Below, piece by piece: positions 51,182 through 60,574 of a DNA stretch of 64,000 bases; within the stretch, counting starts at the first letter, position 1; the number at the start of each line of letters is the position of its first letter. Source of the DNA: Planctomycetota bacterium. Lineage in GTDB: Bacteria; Planctomycetota; UBA1135; GCA-002686595. The notes beneath the pieces were generated by a model. That model made no database searches and was not told the DNA's origin. It was given only the letters and a program-made list of their open reading frames with translations. A program made the position numbers and the translations under genes. The stretch covers positions 62,001 to 126,000 of the forward strand of contig JAJDEU010000056.1 in assembly GCA_029259635.1 (NCBI GenBank). The letters are read 5' to 3'.

Positions 51182-51345
51182 CTCTCGAAAGTAACCCACT
51201 CCCCGTCTGGATCAACTTTCGGATCCAGTTCTCTGCCGCGATCTCGCGCGGAATGTACCTCTTTGAGGAGCGAGCCTTTGACCGGCGGGTGCCCGCCTCA
51301 TACGCAGAAGCTTATTCTTCAAGCAGCCCTGATAGCGACGGGCAG

Positions 51346-52353
51346 CTAACGACTCTTCAACCAAACGAGGGTCTCCTGGAGCACCTCGGCGAATGGGGTT
51401 GGTCGCCAGCCGAGCTCGCTGCGCGCCCGGTCCGAAGAGAATCGAAAATGAGTGCCGAGCAGATTCAATGCCTGGGGAGTTGCGAACTCTGCGCTCTTGA
51501 CTCGATCGAGACCTCTCGAAGCCGCGACGAACATGCGCCACAGGAACGGCGGGACGACTCGGGTTTGTCTTCTCTGGCCATGAAAGCTCGCGACGCGCTC
51601 ATACAGCTCACTCAGCCGCAGATTGGATTCCGTCAGCAAGTACCGTCTGCCCGCCACGCCCTTTTGGAGAGCCAGGAGGATCCCGTCTGCGACGTCCGAA
51701 ACTCCCACGCAGCTCAGGCTTCCCGGGGGAGCCACTCGACCGACCGCCGGATGAAGACGGAGTGTTTCGAGAAACCGCGATGTATTCGAAAGGACTCGCG
51801 CGGGACCGTAGATCGCGCCCGGATTGACGACGACGACGTTCATATCGCCGTGATCGGAGAGCGCGATGAGCTCCGCCTCGCGCTTGGTATCCGTGTAGTC
51901 GCAAGCGCCGAGCTCCGCGTTGTAAACCGCTTGCTCGTCGACCACCGAAGTCGCCGACTCCGCGACGCCGACGGCGACAACGGAACTCACGTGCACAACG
52001 CGTGTGACTCCTACTTTCCGGCAAGCCGCTAGAAAGGCGCGCGTCCCCTCGACATTGACGCGCTGCTGAAGTTCGCGATCGCCGGTGCGATAGCTAATCA
52101 CGGCCGCGCCGTGCACCGCCAAACACGCTACGCCGAGCTCGTCCGCTCGCTCGCGCGCAGCTTCAGCCGCGCGATCAAGAGAAGCACTGTCCGACATGTC
52201 GCCCGTATGCCAGCGCACTTCTCCTCCTCCTGCCAATCCCCTATCCGAACTCGCGCGCACAATCGCGTGCACCTCGTCGCCATTCTCTTGCAGCACCCGA
52301 ACGAGCGCGCTTCCGACAAAGCCCGTCGCACCGCTGACGATGACTACGCTCAA
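51346..52353 (-). CDS. NAD-dependent epimerase/dehydratase (extended SDR)
   Basis: 335 residues. Rossmann motif GATGFVGSALVRVL (8-21), active-site Tyr-Lys in DYTDTKREAE (YxxxK, about 160-164) and VNPGAIYGPARV. The layout matches dihydroflavonol-4-reductase/HpnA-like sugar or sterol-type SDRs. It reduces or epimerises a keto or sugar-nucleotide substrate that cannot be named. Its ATG overlaps the histidine kinase stop by 4 bp. Confidence 0.88.
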   Translation of the reverse strand: MSVVIVSGATGFVGSALVRVLQENGDEVHAIVRASSDRGLAGGGEVRWHTGDMSDSASLDRAAEAARERADELGVACLAVHGAAVISYRTGDRELQQRVNVEGTRAFLAACRKVGVTRVVHVSSVVAVGVAESATSVVDEQAVYNAELGACDYTDTKREAELIALSDHGDMNVVVVNPGAIYGPARVLSNTSRFLETLRLHPAVGRVAPPGSLSCVGVSDVADGILLALQKGVAGRRYLLTESNLRLSELYERVASFHGQRRQTRVVPPFLWRMFVAASRGLDRVKSAEFATPQALNLLGTHFRFSSDRARSELGWRPTPFAEVLQETLVWLKSR

Positions 52354-54572
52354 GCGCCTTCCTCCACAGCGGGAATCGGCACCTCAACCCAAGCGCGCGT
52401 ACCTTCCGCATCCTCTCGCGGCTCCAAATCGATCGCTCCGTCCATCTCCTCCATAACTCGCTTCGCGATCGCCAATCCGAGTCCGGTCCCCTCGCTGCGA
52501 GTCGTGAAGTAGGGCTCGAACAGGCGCTCGCGCACATCCGGCGTCAGTCCCGTTCCGCTGTCGATGAACTCGATCCGCACAAGCGACGGACGACCTTCAC
52601 CGCCCGAAACGAGAGAGCTCACGATTTCGAGCCGCCCTCCTTCGGTCATCGCCTGAAAGGCGTTCGAAATGAGGTTGGTGAGAACGCGACGCAATTTGCC
52701 CGGGTCCGCCCAGACGCGCTCCTCACCCAATCGCGCCTCAATCTCGATGCCCCGAGAGTCCGCCCAGGCTTGGTGCAAGACGATGAGCTCGCCCACAAAC
52801 TCCGCAACGTCGAGAGCCTCCGGCCGGGGTTTCCGACCGCCGGTGAACTCATAAAAATCCGTCGCGATCTCACGCAGATGGAGAACCTGGCGATCCATCA
52901 ACCCCATCGTCCGCTCCAGGATCGCATCAAAGTCCGCGCGCTCGTCCAAGCGAGCTCGTCGCAGTAGATCCAAGGAGAGCTTGATCGGTGTCAGCGGATT
53001 CTTGATGTCGTGCGCGATTTGTCGCGCCATCTCGCGCCAAGCCGCCGCCTTCTCGGCTTTGATGAGGGCCGCGCGATTCTCCTCGAGGTCGTGCGTCATT
53101 CGATTGAAAGCATCGCCGAGTTCGCCCAGTTCGTCGTGCGACGTCACCTGAATGCGAGCGTCCAAATCACCTGCAGCTACACGCTGGGTGTGTTCTTGAA
53201 GAGCGTGAATAGGAATCGTGGTTCGGCGAGCGATGACCATCATCCACAGGACCCCCACCAACAGGACGGCTGCGGTGCCCTTGTAGAGAACTTCGGTCAG
53301 CTCCGCGGTCGCCGCATAGATGTCGTCATTGTTGATCCCGACGCCGACATACCAGCCGAAGCCTCCGTCGACGGGCATTCGACAGCGCTTGAAAGCAGCA
53401 TTCTTCCTCACGCCCTTGAACTCGTACTCGCGGAACAAACCCGCCTCGCCCGGTTTTCCCGAGCGCGCATCTTCGACCATGCTGGTCAACCCGATGGCCT
53501 CTCCCGAGACTCGGCTCCCGATCAGGTTCGGATCGTGGTGAGCCAAAATCGTGTCGGCATCGACTCCCCAGATCCAGGCGTAGGGCGAAGGCACAACGTC
53601 CTCGGGCACCATTCCTCGGAAGTACTCTTTCATCAGCGGGGCTTGAAGCAGGTCATGGACCGAGCGCCAATTCACCAACCCGAAGAGCACGCCTTCGCCA
53701 CCTCCGACCGCCCGAGCGAAACCGAAATGGAACGCGTCCGTGCGGTCGTCCTCTGGCTTTTGAAGATCGCTTCCGACCAGCGCGGACAAATGCTGGTCAA
53801 TCTGCGCTCGCCCGGAGCGGCGCGACTCAACGAACCACTCTTCACTTGAGAAGTCCCACTCGAACGCGCGCCGCAAGAGCGCTTCGGGTAACGGCTCACC
53901 GTCGCTGCTTCGGCTATTCGAAACGACCAGTCGTCCTTCGGCGTCGATGAGAAGGATCAGCTCAAACGATTTCGCGTGCGCGACATAGCGATCGAAAGCC
54001 AAAGTCGCTTCATGGCGCGCAGAGCGATTCGATCGATTCTTTAGCCGCTCCTGCGAGAGCCGCAAGGTCTCGTCCACCCCCCATCCGCCTTCGGGTTCGA
54101 GAGCGAGCGCTTTACCCGCACGCGGTTCCGCCGCCCAGAGTTCGAGCAGACGACGATCGTTCGCAAGCTCCTCGTCGATCTCGCGCGTCAGGTCCGTCAC
54201 CAGACTCAGAACCGCTTGCTTCACGGCCTCGAGAGAACGCCACGAGACATACTGATCCACGTAGATCGCGAATCCGCCGAAGGGCAGAACTACGGCGGCC
54301 AGAACGGCCAGTACGAGCTTGGTCGAGATACGGCGTATCTTCAATGGATCACGGGCTCGAGAGACGAGCCGTCGCCGGAGCTGACGACTGCAGAAGAAAC
54401 GGTCGGAAAAGCGAGTCTGAGTTGAGGGTGGATCATTCGTCGTAAAGGGCGATTCGCAAGGCCGAGCTCCGATCTGACCGGAATTCCCCAGCCCGAGAAG
54501 TAGAGCACGATCACCGGCTGCTAGATTAACATCTTCGCCTCGCAAGCCGCTCCTATCCTCTCCGTCACCCAC
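52350..54572 (-). CDS. Membrane sensor histidine kinase (NtrY-like)
   Basis: The frame is open from a GTG at 54572 (740 residues); a TTG at 54344 directly before KIRRISTKLVLAV, giving 664 residues, is the more natural start because the extra N-terminal 76 residues look noncoding. Transmembrane span, large Cache-like periplasmic sensor, second span, HAMP, then H-box AHDIKNPLTPIKLSLDLL, N-box NLISNAFQAM and G-boxes DSGTGLTPD and GTGLGLAIAKRVMEEMDG. It autophosphorylates on His. No response regulator is adjacent. It overlaps the epimerase gene by ATGA. Confidence 0.9.
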   Translation of the reverse strand: MGDGEDRSGLRGEDVNLAAGDRALLLGLGNSGQIGARPCESPFTTNDPPSTQTRFSDRFFCSRQLRRRLVSRARDPLKIRRISTKLVLAVLAAVVLPFGGFAIYVDQYVSWRSLEAVKQAVLSLVTDLTREIDEELANDRRLLELWAAEPRAGKALALEPEGGWGVDETLRLSQERLKNRSNRSARHEATLAFDRYVAHAKSFELILLIDAEGRLVVSNSRSSDGEPLPEALLRRAFEWDFSSEEWFVESRRSGRAQIDQHLSALVGSDLQKPEDDRTDAFHFGFARAVGGGEGVLFGLVNWRSVHDLLQAPLMKEYFRGMVPEDVVPSPYAWIWGVDADTILAHHDPNLIGSRVSGEAIGLTSMVEDARSGKPGEAGLFREYEFKGVRKNAAFKRCRMPVDGGFGWYVGVGINNDDIYAATAELTEVLYKGTAAVLLVGVLWMMVIARRTTIPIHALQEHTQRVAAGDLDARIQVTSHDELGELGDAFNRMTHDLEENRAALIKAEKAAAWREMARQIAHDIKNPLTPIKLSLDLLRRARLDERADFDAILERTMGLMDRQVLHLREIATDFYEFTGGRKPRPEALDVAEFVGELIVLHQAWADSRGIEIEARLGEERVWADPGKLRRVLTNLISNAFQAMTEGGRLEIVSSLVSGGEGRPSLVRIEFIDSGTGLTPDVRERLFEPYFTTRSEGTGLGLAIAKRVMEEMDGAIDLEPREDAEGTRAWVEVPIPAVEEGA

Positions 54573-54605
54573 AGATCCCCAACGAACCGCTCTCCGATCT
54601 CTTCG

Positions 54606-55706
54606 ATGGAACCGAGGCGCATTTTAATCGCGAGGCTCTCGCACTTGGGCGATGTTGTGTGTGCACTCCCACTCTTTCACACGCTTCGCACCGTCGCCCC
54701 CGACGCCCGAATCGCCTGGGTGGTTCAACCGGAGTTCGCCGGACTGCTTCAGTCGCTGCCCGGTTTGGATCGCGTCATCAAATTCGATCGCAGAGGCCGG
54801 CTCGGCGCATGGCTCAATCTGAAAACGGAACTTCGATCTTTTCGAGCGGATATCGCCATCGATGCGCAGGGCAATTGGAAGAGCGCCGCTGTGATGGGCC
54901 TCTCTCGAGCCCCACGCAAGTTCGGAATGGCCACCGTGGATTGGCGAGAACCTTCCGCTGCGCGCGTCCTCACCGAACAAGCGCCCGCCCTTCCGAATGA
55001 TCAAGCGCACATCATCCAACGAACGCTGGCTCTCTCCCGCTTCGTCGCCGAGAGCCTCGGTGCAGACGCGGACGCCATCACGCCGCGCTTCGATCCGGAC
55101 CTAGCACCGGTGGAACGCGCCCGCGGAAGAGACCTCGCCGATCGCCACTTCCCCGGCGCGAACGGGAGCTCCGTCGTTCTCCACCTCGCCGCGAAGGGCG
55201 ACGTCCGCTCTTGGCCGCCGGACTACTACCGTGTTCTCGCGGAACAACTCTTGGCCAAGGGCCAACGCGTCTTGTTGCTTTCCGGCCCCGGAGAAAAAGA
55301 TCACGGCCACCACCTGCGCCACGTGCTCGGCATGCGGCCGGGGCTCTCGCACTGGATCGACCAAAACAATCTGCGGGAGGCGAGCGCCTTCTTCGCCGAG
55401 TGCGCGCAGCGTTCGATCCCCATGGTCGCCTCCGACTCCGGGTCGATGCACTTGGCCGCTGCGAACGGAGTGCGAGTCGTAACCCTGTGCGGACCTCAAG
55501 ACGCCGCTCGCACCGGACCGTGGCCGGTGGCTCCCGACACGCCTCACCGAACTCTGCGCGCGCAAGATTCTCCAGACTGTGCGCCGTGCTTTTCGCGCAC
55601 TTGCCGCCACCCGAAGGGCAACGTCTGCATGGAGAACATCACGCCGGAAGCCGTCGCCGACCTGTGCCTCTCGCTTGCAGACAGTTCGATCAACTCCACC
55701 GAGTAA
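54606..55706 (+). CDS. Family 9 glycosyltransferase (heptosyltransferase-like)
   Basis: 366 residues. GT9 features: RILIARLSHLGDVVCALPLFHTLR at the start, HLAAKGDVRSWPPDYYRVLAEQLL and the nucleotide-sugar region VASDSGSMHLAAANGVRVVTLCGP. Enzymes of this family add heptose or related sugars to the lipopolysaccharide core on the cytoplasmic face. A Cys-rich tail (CAPCFSRTCRHPKGNVC) is present, as in many members. It is followed 2 bp later by the DUF309 gene. Confidence 0.9.
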   Translation: MEPRRILIARLSHLGDVVCALPLFHTLRTVAPDARIAWVVQPEFAGLLQSLPGLDRVIKFDRRGRLGAWLNLKTELRSFRADIAIDAQGNWKSAAVMGLSRAPRKFGMATVDWREPSAARVLTEQAPALPNDQAHIIQRTLALSRFVAESLGADADAITPRFDPDLAPVERARGRDLADRHFPGANGSSVVLHLAAKGDVRSWPPDYYRVLAEQLLAKGQRVLLLSGPGEKDHGHHLRHVLGMRPGLSHWIDQNNLREASAFFAECAQRSIPMVASDSGSMHLAAANGVRVVTLCGPQDAARTGPWPVAPDTPHRTLRAQDSPDCAPCFSRTCRHPKGNVCMENITPEAVADLCLSLADSSINSTE

Positions 55707-55708
55707 CG

Positions 55709-56206
55709 ATGCGCTACGCACCACAAACAGCCTTTCCGCCCTACGCCTTCCTACCCGGTCGCGATCCGCATCCCACTCGCGATTCGAAGGGGCACTCCTA
55801 TTCCGAGGAACCGGAGCCCGTCGAGATTCACATCGACTCCGACCTCTGGCGAACGAACGTGCCCTTCCTCTACGGCGTGGACCTCTACAACCACGGCTAT
55901 CTCTGGGAAGCCCATGAAGCCTGGGAGAGCATTTGGCATCCCGCAAAGCACGACGAGCAGATGGCCAACTTTCTCCAGGGCTTGATTCAGTGCGCTGCGG
56001 CGTGCTTGAAGATCCGAATGAATCAACCCGCCGGGCTGACCAAGCTCTCCGACCTCGGACTCGGGCGTCTAGAGCGAACGGCCAAAGAAGTCGGACCGAC
56101 CTTTATGGGCGTCGACTTGATCGCCTTTACCGGTGAGATGAGCGAGTTTGTTCGCCGCGCCCCCGAGTCGATCGACGAGCGCCCGCAGATCGAACTTTTG
56201 ATTTAG
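55709..56206 (+). CDS. DUF309 protein
   Basis: 165 residues. The DUF309 core is the helix YNHGYLWEAHEAWESIW with the HExxW motif and QMANFLQGLIQCAAACLK. The frame opens earlier inside the GT9 gene; the ATG at 55709, 2 bp after its stop, is chosen. The biochemical role is unknown. It is convergent with the ArsC-like selenoprotein gene 5 bp away. Confidence 0.85.
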   Translation: MRYAPQTAFPPYAFLPGRDPHPTRDSKGHSYSEEPEPVEIHIDSDLWRTNVPFLYGVDLYNHGYLWEAHEAWESIWHPAKHDEQMANFLQGLIQCAAACLKIRMNQPAGLTKLSDLGLGRLERTAKEVGPTFMGVDLIAFTGEMSEFVRRAPESIDERPQIELLI

Positions 56207-56211
56207 CCGGC

Positions 56212-56562
56212 TCAGTCGAAGTGCTCGGTCCAAGTCACATCGCCGTAGCCGACGATCCACGTTTTTCCCATGCGAATGGCCGGCGCCTTCAGGTTGCCGC
56301 TTCGGCCGAGCACGAGCGCCGCGAGCTCTTCCGCTTCCGGGGCGTCCTTCTTCATATCGACGACAACCGTCTTCTTGCCCTTGGAGACCAAGATGCGGGT
56401 CGCACCCTCGAAGAGCTCGTCGAGCTCGTCCGGACCAATTCGTGTCTTGCGCGCATCCACCGTCTCACGGACGGCTAGCTCTCTTTCGCCGATAAAGGCG
56501 TCCGAGCGCTTGCACCCGGTTCACGACTTGCGGTGATAGTACCAATCGATTCGACGTGCCAT
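56212..56562 (-). CDS. ArsC/Spx-like thioredoxin-fold selenoprotein (in-frame TGA as Sec14)
   Basis: From the ATG at 56562 the frame reads ...DWYYHRKS, TGA (56521-56523), T-G-C: the TGA sits on the first Cys of the redox CxxC (C-T-x-C) of this ArsC-like subfamily, giving U14xxC17. It continues without break through VDARKTRIGPDEL, VDMKKD and the cis-Pro region GNLKAPAIRMGK to a TGA stop: 116 residues, normal for the family. A start downstream of the TGA (GTG at 56460) would leave an 82-residue fragment with no active site. Probable role: selenol/thiol reductase in the cytoplasm. A hairpin with GG in its loop follows the TGA. A Cys-to-stop mutation is the alternative, but the same pattern in a second gene 54 kb away argues against it. 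Confidence 0.85.
56495..56511 (-). promoter_or_regulatory. Candidate SECIS hairpin of the ArsC-like gene
   Basis: AAGCG (10-14 nt after the TGA) pairs with CG-C-CTT (21-26, one bulged C), loop CTCGGA with GG at 18-19. Position and loop fit a bacterial SECIS. A competing helix (2-8 with 13-19, loop CAAG) exists, so this is weaker than the element in the AhpD-like gene. Confidence 0.4.
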
Positions 56563-56688
56563 AGAGAGCTTGCGAAGGGGAAAATCGGAGAGTGAAGCGG
56601 GCACCAGCAGAAGAACGAATCAACCGCCGCCCAGCGATTCAGGGACTCTAGTCACTTGGGGACAAATAGAAAAGTGGGTGTCTCGTAG

Positions 56689-56713
56689 GCCCGGGTCTTG
56701 CCGAAACCCGGGC
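56689..56713. repeat. 8-bp GC-rich hairpin upstream of lipoprotein gene
   Basis: GCCCGGGT (56689-56696) and ACCCGGGC (56706-56713) form a perfect stem with a nine-base loop, between the divergent selenoprotein and lipoprotein genes. No T-run follows on the plus strand. It may shape the 5' leader or act as a regulator site. Confidence 0.5.
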
Positions 56714-56825
56714 TCCCAACTCCCAATCGGTAGAGTATCCAGGGAAGCCCAGTGATTAATCCCAGAGGGGTTGACCCCAGAGACACCTCTCCTTCAAGCT
56801 CCTGCTTCCTCCACAATCCGTCCTC

Positions 56826-57590
56826 ATGAAAGTTCAACGATTCGCTCTTTTCGCCCTGGCCGCAGCGTTCGCACCGCTCGCCAGTTGCCACATTCACATC
56901 GACGACGCCACCGGGTCTTGGACGGTCAACGGAGAACGACTCGATGAGGAGCACGCCGAAACGATCGAGGTTTTCAACTGGGATCCCGAGGGCCTCAAAG
57001 TTGATGTAAGCGTGGGAGATGTCCGAGTAGTCAGCACAGACGGCCCCACCGAAATCGAGGCAACGCTGCGCGAGACCATGGCCAATGACGCCACACTCGA
57101 GTATCGAGATGGCGTTCTATTTTGGGAGACCGAGAGCGGCAAACCCGCTGCGATTAGCGCGGTGATCGTTCGAACGAATGGAGCTATTCCGGGGCTCTCC
57201 ATCAAAACCGACGCCGGTGATATCGAAGTCAAAAAGGTCACCATCACAGGGGATCTTTACCTATCCACCGGAGCCGGGGACATTCGAGTGAACGACGTGG
57301 GAAGTCCGACTCACGTTGAGCTCAAGACCGATGTGGGAGACATTCGATTATCTGCCGTGAGCAGCCCGAGCCTATCCCTATCAAGCGATGTGGGAGACCT
57401 GACCCTGGAGCAGGTCTCGACCGGGCAGGCCAATCTCGACTCCCAAGTGGGTGACATTCAAGCTCGAGAGTGCGATCTGGGTCACCTCAAAGCCTCAACC
57501 GATATTGGAGATATCGATGTCTCCGAATCAGCCTACATCGATGCCGACCTGAGCACCGGCATCGGCGACGTCGATCGCGCGGACGGCTAG
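56826..57590 (+). CDS. Repeat lipoprotein, DUF4097-like beta helix
   Basis: 254 residues with a lipoprotein signal (AFAPLASC, Cys21). From about residue 55 it is built of short strands with the recurrent VGDI(R/Q/D) or AGDI unit (VSVGDVRVVS, DAGDIEVKK, GAGDIRVND, DVGDIRLSA, DVGDLTLEQ, QVGDIQARE, DIGDIDVSE, GIGDVDRAD), as in DUF4097/adhesin-like right-handed beta helices. It is probably a surface or periplasmic protein; ligand unknown. A strong terminator follows. Confidence 0.82.
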   Translation: MKVQRFALFALAAAFAPLASCHIHIDDATGSWTVNGERLDEEHAETIEVFNWDPEGLKVDVSVGDVRVVSTDGPTEIEATLRETMANDATLEYRDGVLFWETESGKPAAISAVIVRTNGAIPGLSIKTDAGDIEVKKVTITGDLYLSTGAGDIRVNDVGSPTHVELKTDVGDIRLSAVSSPSLSLSSDVGDLTLEQVSTGQANLDSQVGDIQARECDLGHLKASTDIGDIDVSESAYIDADLSTGIGDVDRADG

Positions 57591-57616
57591 CCAGCTTTCT
57601 AAATGGTCCCAACCGA

Positions 57617-57648
57617 GGGGGCGCTTTTCCGCAAGGGGAAGCGCCCCC
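57617..57648 (+). terminator. Strong terminator hairpin with GCAA loop
   Basis: A 14-bp stem (GGGGGCGCTT... with two T-G pairs) closes a GCAA tetraloop of the stable GNRA class, 27 bp after the lipoprotein stop. The 3' side continues TCCTTCG, so the T-run is poor, but the stem is very stable. Confidence 0.75.
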
Positions 57649-57816
57649 TCCTTCGTCGGAGCCCGGCGAATCGAAGGATGTTGATACTCGCCGCCAGAGG
57701 CCTGTAATTCCTCCACGGCCCATCGGTTACACTCCCCGGCTCACGCGGGAGGCTCCCGCATTCCATCCACTCCTCGCCAGGCGCGCCACACAACAGAAGC
57801 GCGCGGAAAATCGCTC

Positions 57817-59190
57817 ATGTCCGCTAAGGAAAAGGTCCTCATTGCCAACGGTCAGGGATTCTGGGGGGACTCGATCCTCGGCCCCATTCGCCTCATCCGC
57901 GAGGGCCCGATCGACTATTTGACGCTCGATTATCTGGCGGAGGTCACGCTCTCGATCATGCAGAAGCTGCGTGCTCGCGACCCCAAGAAGGGCTACGCGA
58001 CGGACTTCGTCGCGATGGTCGACCGCATGCTGCCGGACATCATGGAGAAGAACGTCCGCATCGTGGCTAACGCGGGCGGCGTCAATCCACGAGCCTGCGT
58101 CGACGCGTTGATGGAGGTGGCGAAGAAGCACGGCATTCGGGGATTGAAGATTGCCGTCGTCGAAGGCGATGACATCCTGGGCGACCTGGACGCCCTGATG
58201 AAGAGCGGCGAAGAGTTCAAGAACATGGACAGCGACGTGCCGCTCGCCGGAGTTCGCGATCGCGTGAGCAGCGCCAACGTCTATCTCGGAGCTTTCCCCA
58301 TCGCCGAGGCTCTCGATCTAGGCGCACAGATCGTGTTGACCGGCCGCGGCACCGACCCGGGCTTAGTCCTCGGTCCGCTCATTCACGAGTTTGCCTGGGG
58401 ACTCAAGGACTACGACTTACTCGCCGCCGGCACGATCGCCGGTCACATCGTCGAGTGCGGTGCACAGTGCACCGGTGGAAACTACACCGACTGGCGCAAG
58501 GTTCCCGACCTCGCGACCGTCGGCTATCCGATTATCGAAGCTCGACCGGACGGCACCTTCGCCGTCACCAAACATGAAGGCACCGGCGGCCTCGTAAATT
58601 GCGAGACGGTGTCGCATCAGCTCGTGTACGAGATGGGCGACCCCGCGAACTACCTCACTCCCGATTGCATCGCCGACTTCACGAGTCTCCAGATGGAGCA
58701 AGCTGGCGACAACCGGGTCGAGATCTCGGGCATCAAAGGCATGCCCCCCACCGAGTTCTTCAAGGTCTCCATGTCCTATGGCGATGGATGGAAGTCAACC
58801 GGGCAGCTGACCATCTCCGGTCCCGATGCACTCGAGAAGGCCAAGCTCGCCAGCGAGATTGTGTGGAAGCGCCTCGCCTACGACGGCTTTGAATACTCCG
58901 AAGACGAGCGCCTCGTCGAGTTCGTGGGCGCGAACGTCTGTCATGACGGGATCGCGATTCCGAACGCCGGCGAGCCCTCCGAAGTCGTCTTGCGAATGGG
59001 CGTCAAAGGCCCGGACCGACAGAAGGTGAATCGCTTTGGCGCTGAGCTGGTTCCGCTCGTCACCAGCGGTCCTCCCGGAGTGACCGGATTCGCGGGCGGT
59101 CGCCCGAAAGCCACCGAGATCATCGGGTTTTGGCCAGCGCTCATGAAGAAAGATCAGATCAAGACCGAGGTCACTCTGTTCGAATCCTGA
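57817..59190 (+). CDS. AtuA-like DUF1446 acyl-CoA pathway protein
   Basis: 457 residues. DUF1446 features: LIANGQGFWGDSILGPIRLI at the start, IVANAGGVNPRACVDALMEVA, VLTGRGTDPGLVLGPLIHEFAW and GAQCTGGNYTDW. AtuA is required for acyclic terpene (citronellol/geraniol) degradation in Pseudomonas, but its reaction is unsettled. Relatives occur in many heterotrophs without that pathway. The small AtuA C-terminal-domain gene follows 58 bp later, so the protein is encoded in two pieces that are one protein in some species. Confidence 0.85.
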   Translation: MSAKEKVLIANGQGFWGDSILGPIRLIREGPIDYLTLDYLAEVTLSIMQKLRARDPKKGYATDFVAMVDRMLPDIMEKNVRIVANAGGVNPRACVDALMEVAKKHGIRGLKIAVVEGDDILGDLDALMKSGEEFKNMDSDVPLAGVRDRVSSANVYLGAFPIAEALDLGAQIVLTGRGTDPGLVLGPLIHEFAWGLKDYDLLAAGTIAGHIVECGAQCTGGNYTDWRKVPDLATVGYPIIEARPDGTFAVTKHEGTGGLVNCETVSHQLVYEMGDPANYLTPDCIADFTSLQMEQAGDNRVEISGIKGMPPTEFFKVSMSYGDGWKSTGQLTISGPDALEKAKLASEIVWKRLAYDGFEYSEDERLVEFVGANVCHDGIAIPNAGEPSEVVLRMGVKGPDRQKVNRFGAELVPLVTSGPPGVTGFAGGRPKATEIIGFWPALMKKDQIKTEVTLFES

Positions 59191-59248
59191 CGGCATCGAA
59201 CGCCCATCGCTCCGCACTCTCCGCTCCCCTCTGAGAAGCTCTCGAATT

Positions 59249-59596
59249 ATGGTCAAAGTCGCTCTCTCCCGAATCGCCGCCGCACGCTCTGGCGACAAAG
59301 GCGAAGGATCCAATGTAGGCGTGATCGCTCGTTCGCCCGCGGCCTACTCGTTCATCAAGGAGCATCTGACGGAAGCCGTCGTCCAGCAACACATGCTGGC
59401 GGTCAATCCCGGCGGCGTGCAGCGCTTTTGCGCCGACAACCTGATGGCGCTCAATTTCCTGCTCGATAACAGCCTCGGAGGAGGCGGCTCCGCATCGCTC
59501 AAGACCGATGCTCAGGGCAAGACGCATGGCCTCGCGCTCTTGCGGCTTGAGCTCGAAGTGCCCGAAGAAGTGTTGGAGGCAACGCCAAAGCCCTGA
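59249..59596 (+). CDS. AtuA-like C-terminal (ferredoxin-fold) domain protein
   Basis: 115 residues. It matches the C-terminal domain of longer AtuA proteins: [25 protein letters not shown] at the start and [26 protein letters not shown]. It probably forms a complex with the 57817 product. Its stop overlaps the next ATG by one base (TGATG), so the Pta gene is translationally coupled. Confidence 0.85.
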   Translation: MVKVALSRIAAARSGDKGEGSNVGVIARSPAAYSFIKEHLTEAVVQQHMLAVNPGGVQRFCADNLMALNFLLDNSLGGGGSASLKTDAQGKTHGLALLRLELEVPEEVLEATPKP

Positions 59597-60564
59597 TGGA
59601 CGTCCTGCTTGAATTGCGAGAGCGAGCGCGGCGAGCGGGCCGCACGATCGTTTTTCCAGAGAGCCAAGATCCGCGCGTCACGGAGGCGGCTGCGAGCCTC
59701 GCCGCGCAAGGGCTCGCCAAACCCGTTCTCATCGAGACTCGCGGGATGGCCGCCGTGCCCAAGGGTTGCGCATCGATTCGCCCCGAAGGCGACGGTCGCA
59801 TAGAGCAGTTCGCAGAAGTCTTGTTCGAGCGACGCAAGCACCGCGGGCTCACCATCGAGCAGGCGCGCGAGCACGTTCTCGACCCGCTGATATTCGCGGG
59901 CCTCCTCGTCGCAACGGGGGGAGCGCACGGCGCTGTCGCCGGTAGCGAAGCCGCCACCCCCAGCGTGATCCGCGCGGGCTTGTGGACGCTCGGTACGGCG
60001 CCGGGAATCTCCACGGTGTCGTCGAGCTTCCTCATGATCTTGCCCGAAGACAGCTCCCGACCGAACAGCGTCTACACCTACGCCGACTGTGGCGTCGTCC
60101 CCGACCCCACGGCCGAGCAGCTGGTCGACATCGCGATCGCCGCCGCCGAGAGCCATCGCAAGTTGGTAGGAGAATCCCCGCGGGTCGCACTGATCTCGTT
60201 CTCAACGAAGGGCTCCGCCTCGCACCCCCGAGTCGAGAAGATGCAGAACGCGGCGGCGATGTTGAAGGAGCGCTATCCGCATTTGCTCTCCGACGGCGAA
60301 CTGCAAATCGACGCCGCCATCGTCCCGAACGTCGCCGAAAGCAAAGCGCCGAATTCGCCGATCGCCGGACGCGCCAACGTCCTGATCTTCCCCGACCTCG
60401 ACTCCGGCAACATCGCCTACAAGCTGACTCAGAGACTGGCCGGCGCGACTGCACTGGGCCCGCTCGTTCAAGGTCTGAAGGAGCCGTACATAGATCTTTC
60501 ACGGGGCTGCGTCCCGGGCGATATCGTAGACGTGGCCTGCATCGCCTCGGTCCTCGCGAGCTAG
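59596..60564 (+). CDS. pta: Phosphate acetyltransferase
   Basis: 322 residues, short Pta form without the N-terminal DRTGG domain. Motifs: [49 protein letters not shown] and [45 protein letters not shown]. It interconverts acetyl-CoA and acetyl phosphate. No acetate kinase gene is in the window. Coupling to AtuA-like genes suggests disposal of acetyl-CoA (or a related acyl-CoA) from their pathway. Confidence 0.9.
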   Translation: MDVLLELRERARRAGRTIVFPESQDPRVTEAAASLAAQGLAKPVLIETRGMAAVPKGCASIRPEGDGRIEQFAEVLFERRKHRGLTIEQAREHVLDPLIFAGLLVATGGAHGAVAGSEAATPSVIRAGLWTLGTAPGISTVSSSFLMILPEDSSRPNSVYTYADCGVVPDPTAEQLVDIAIAAAESHRKLVGESPRVALISFSTKGSASHPRVEKMQNAAAMLKERYPHLLSDGELQIDAAIVPNVAESKAPNSPIAGRANVLIFPDLDSGNIAYKLTQRLAGATALGPLVQGLKEPYIDLSRGCVPGDIVDVACIASVLAS

Positions 60565-60574
60565 CTCCTCCCAC

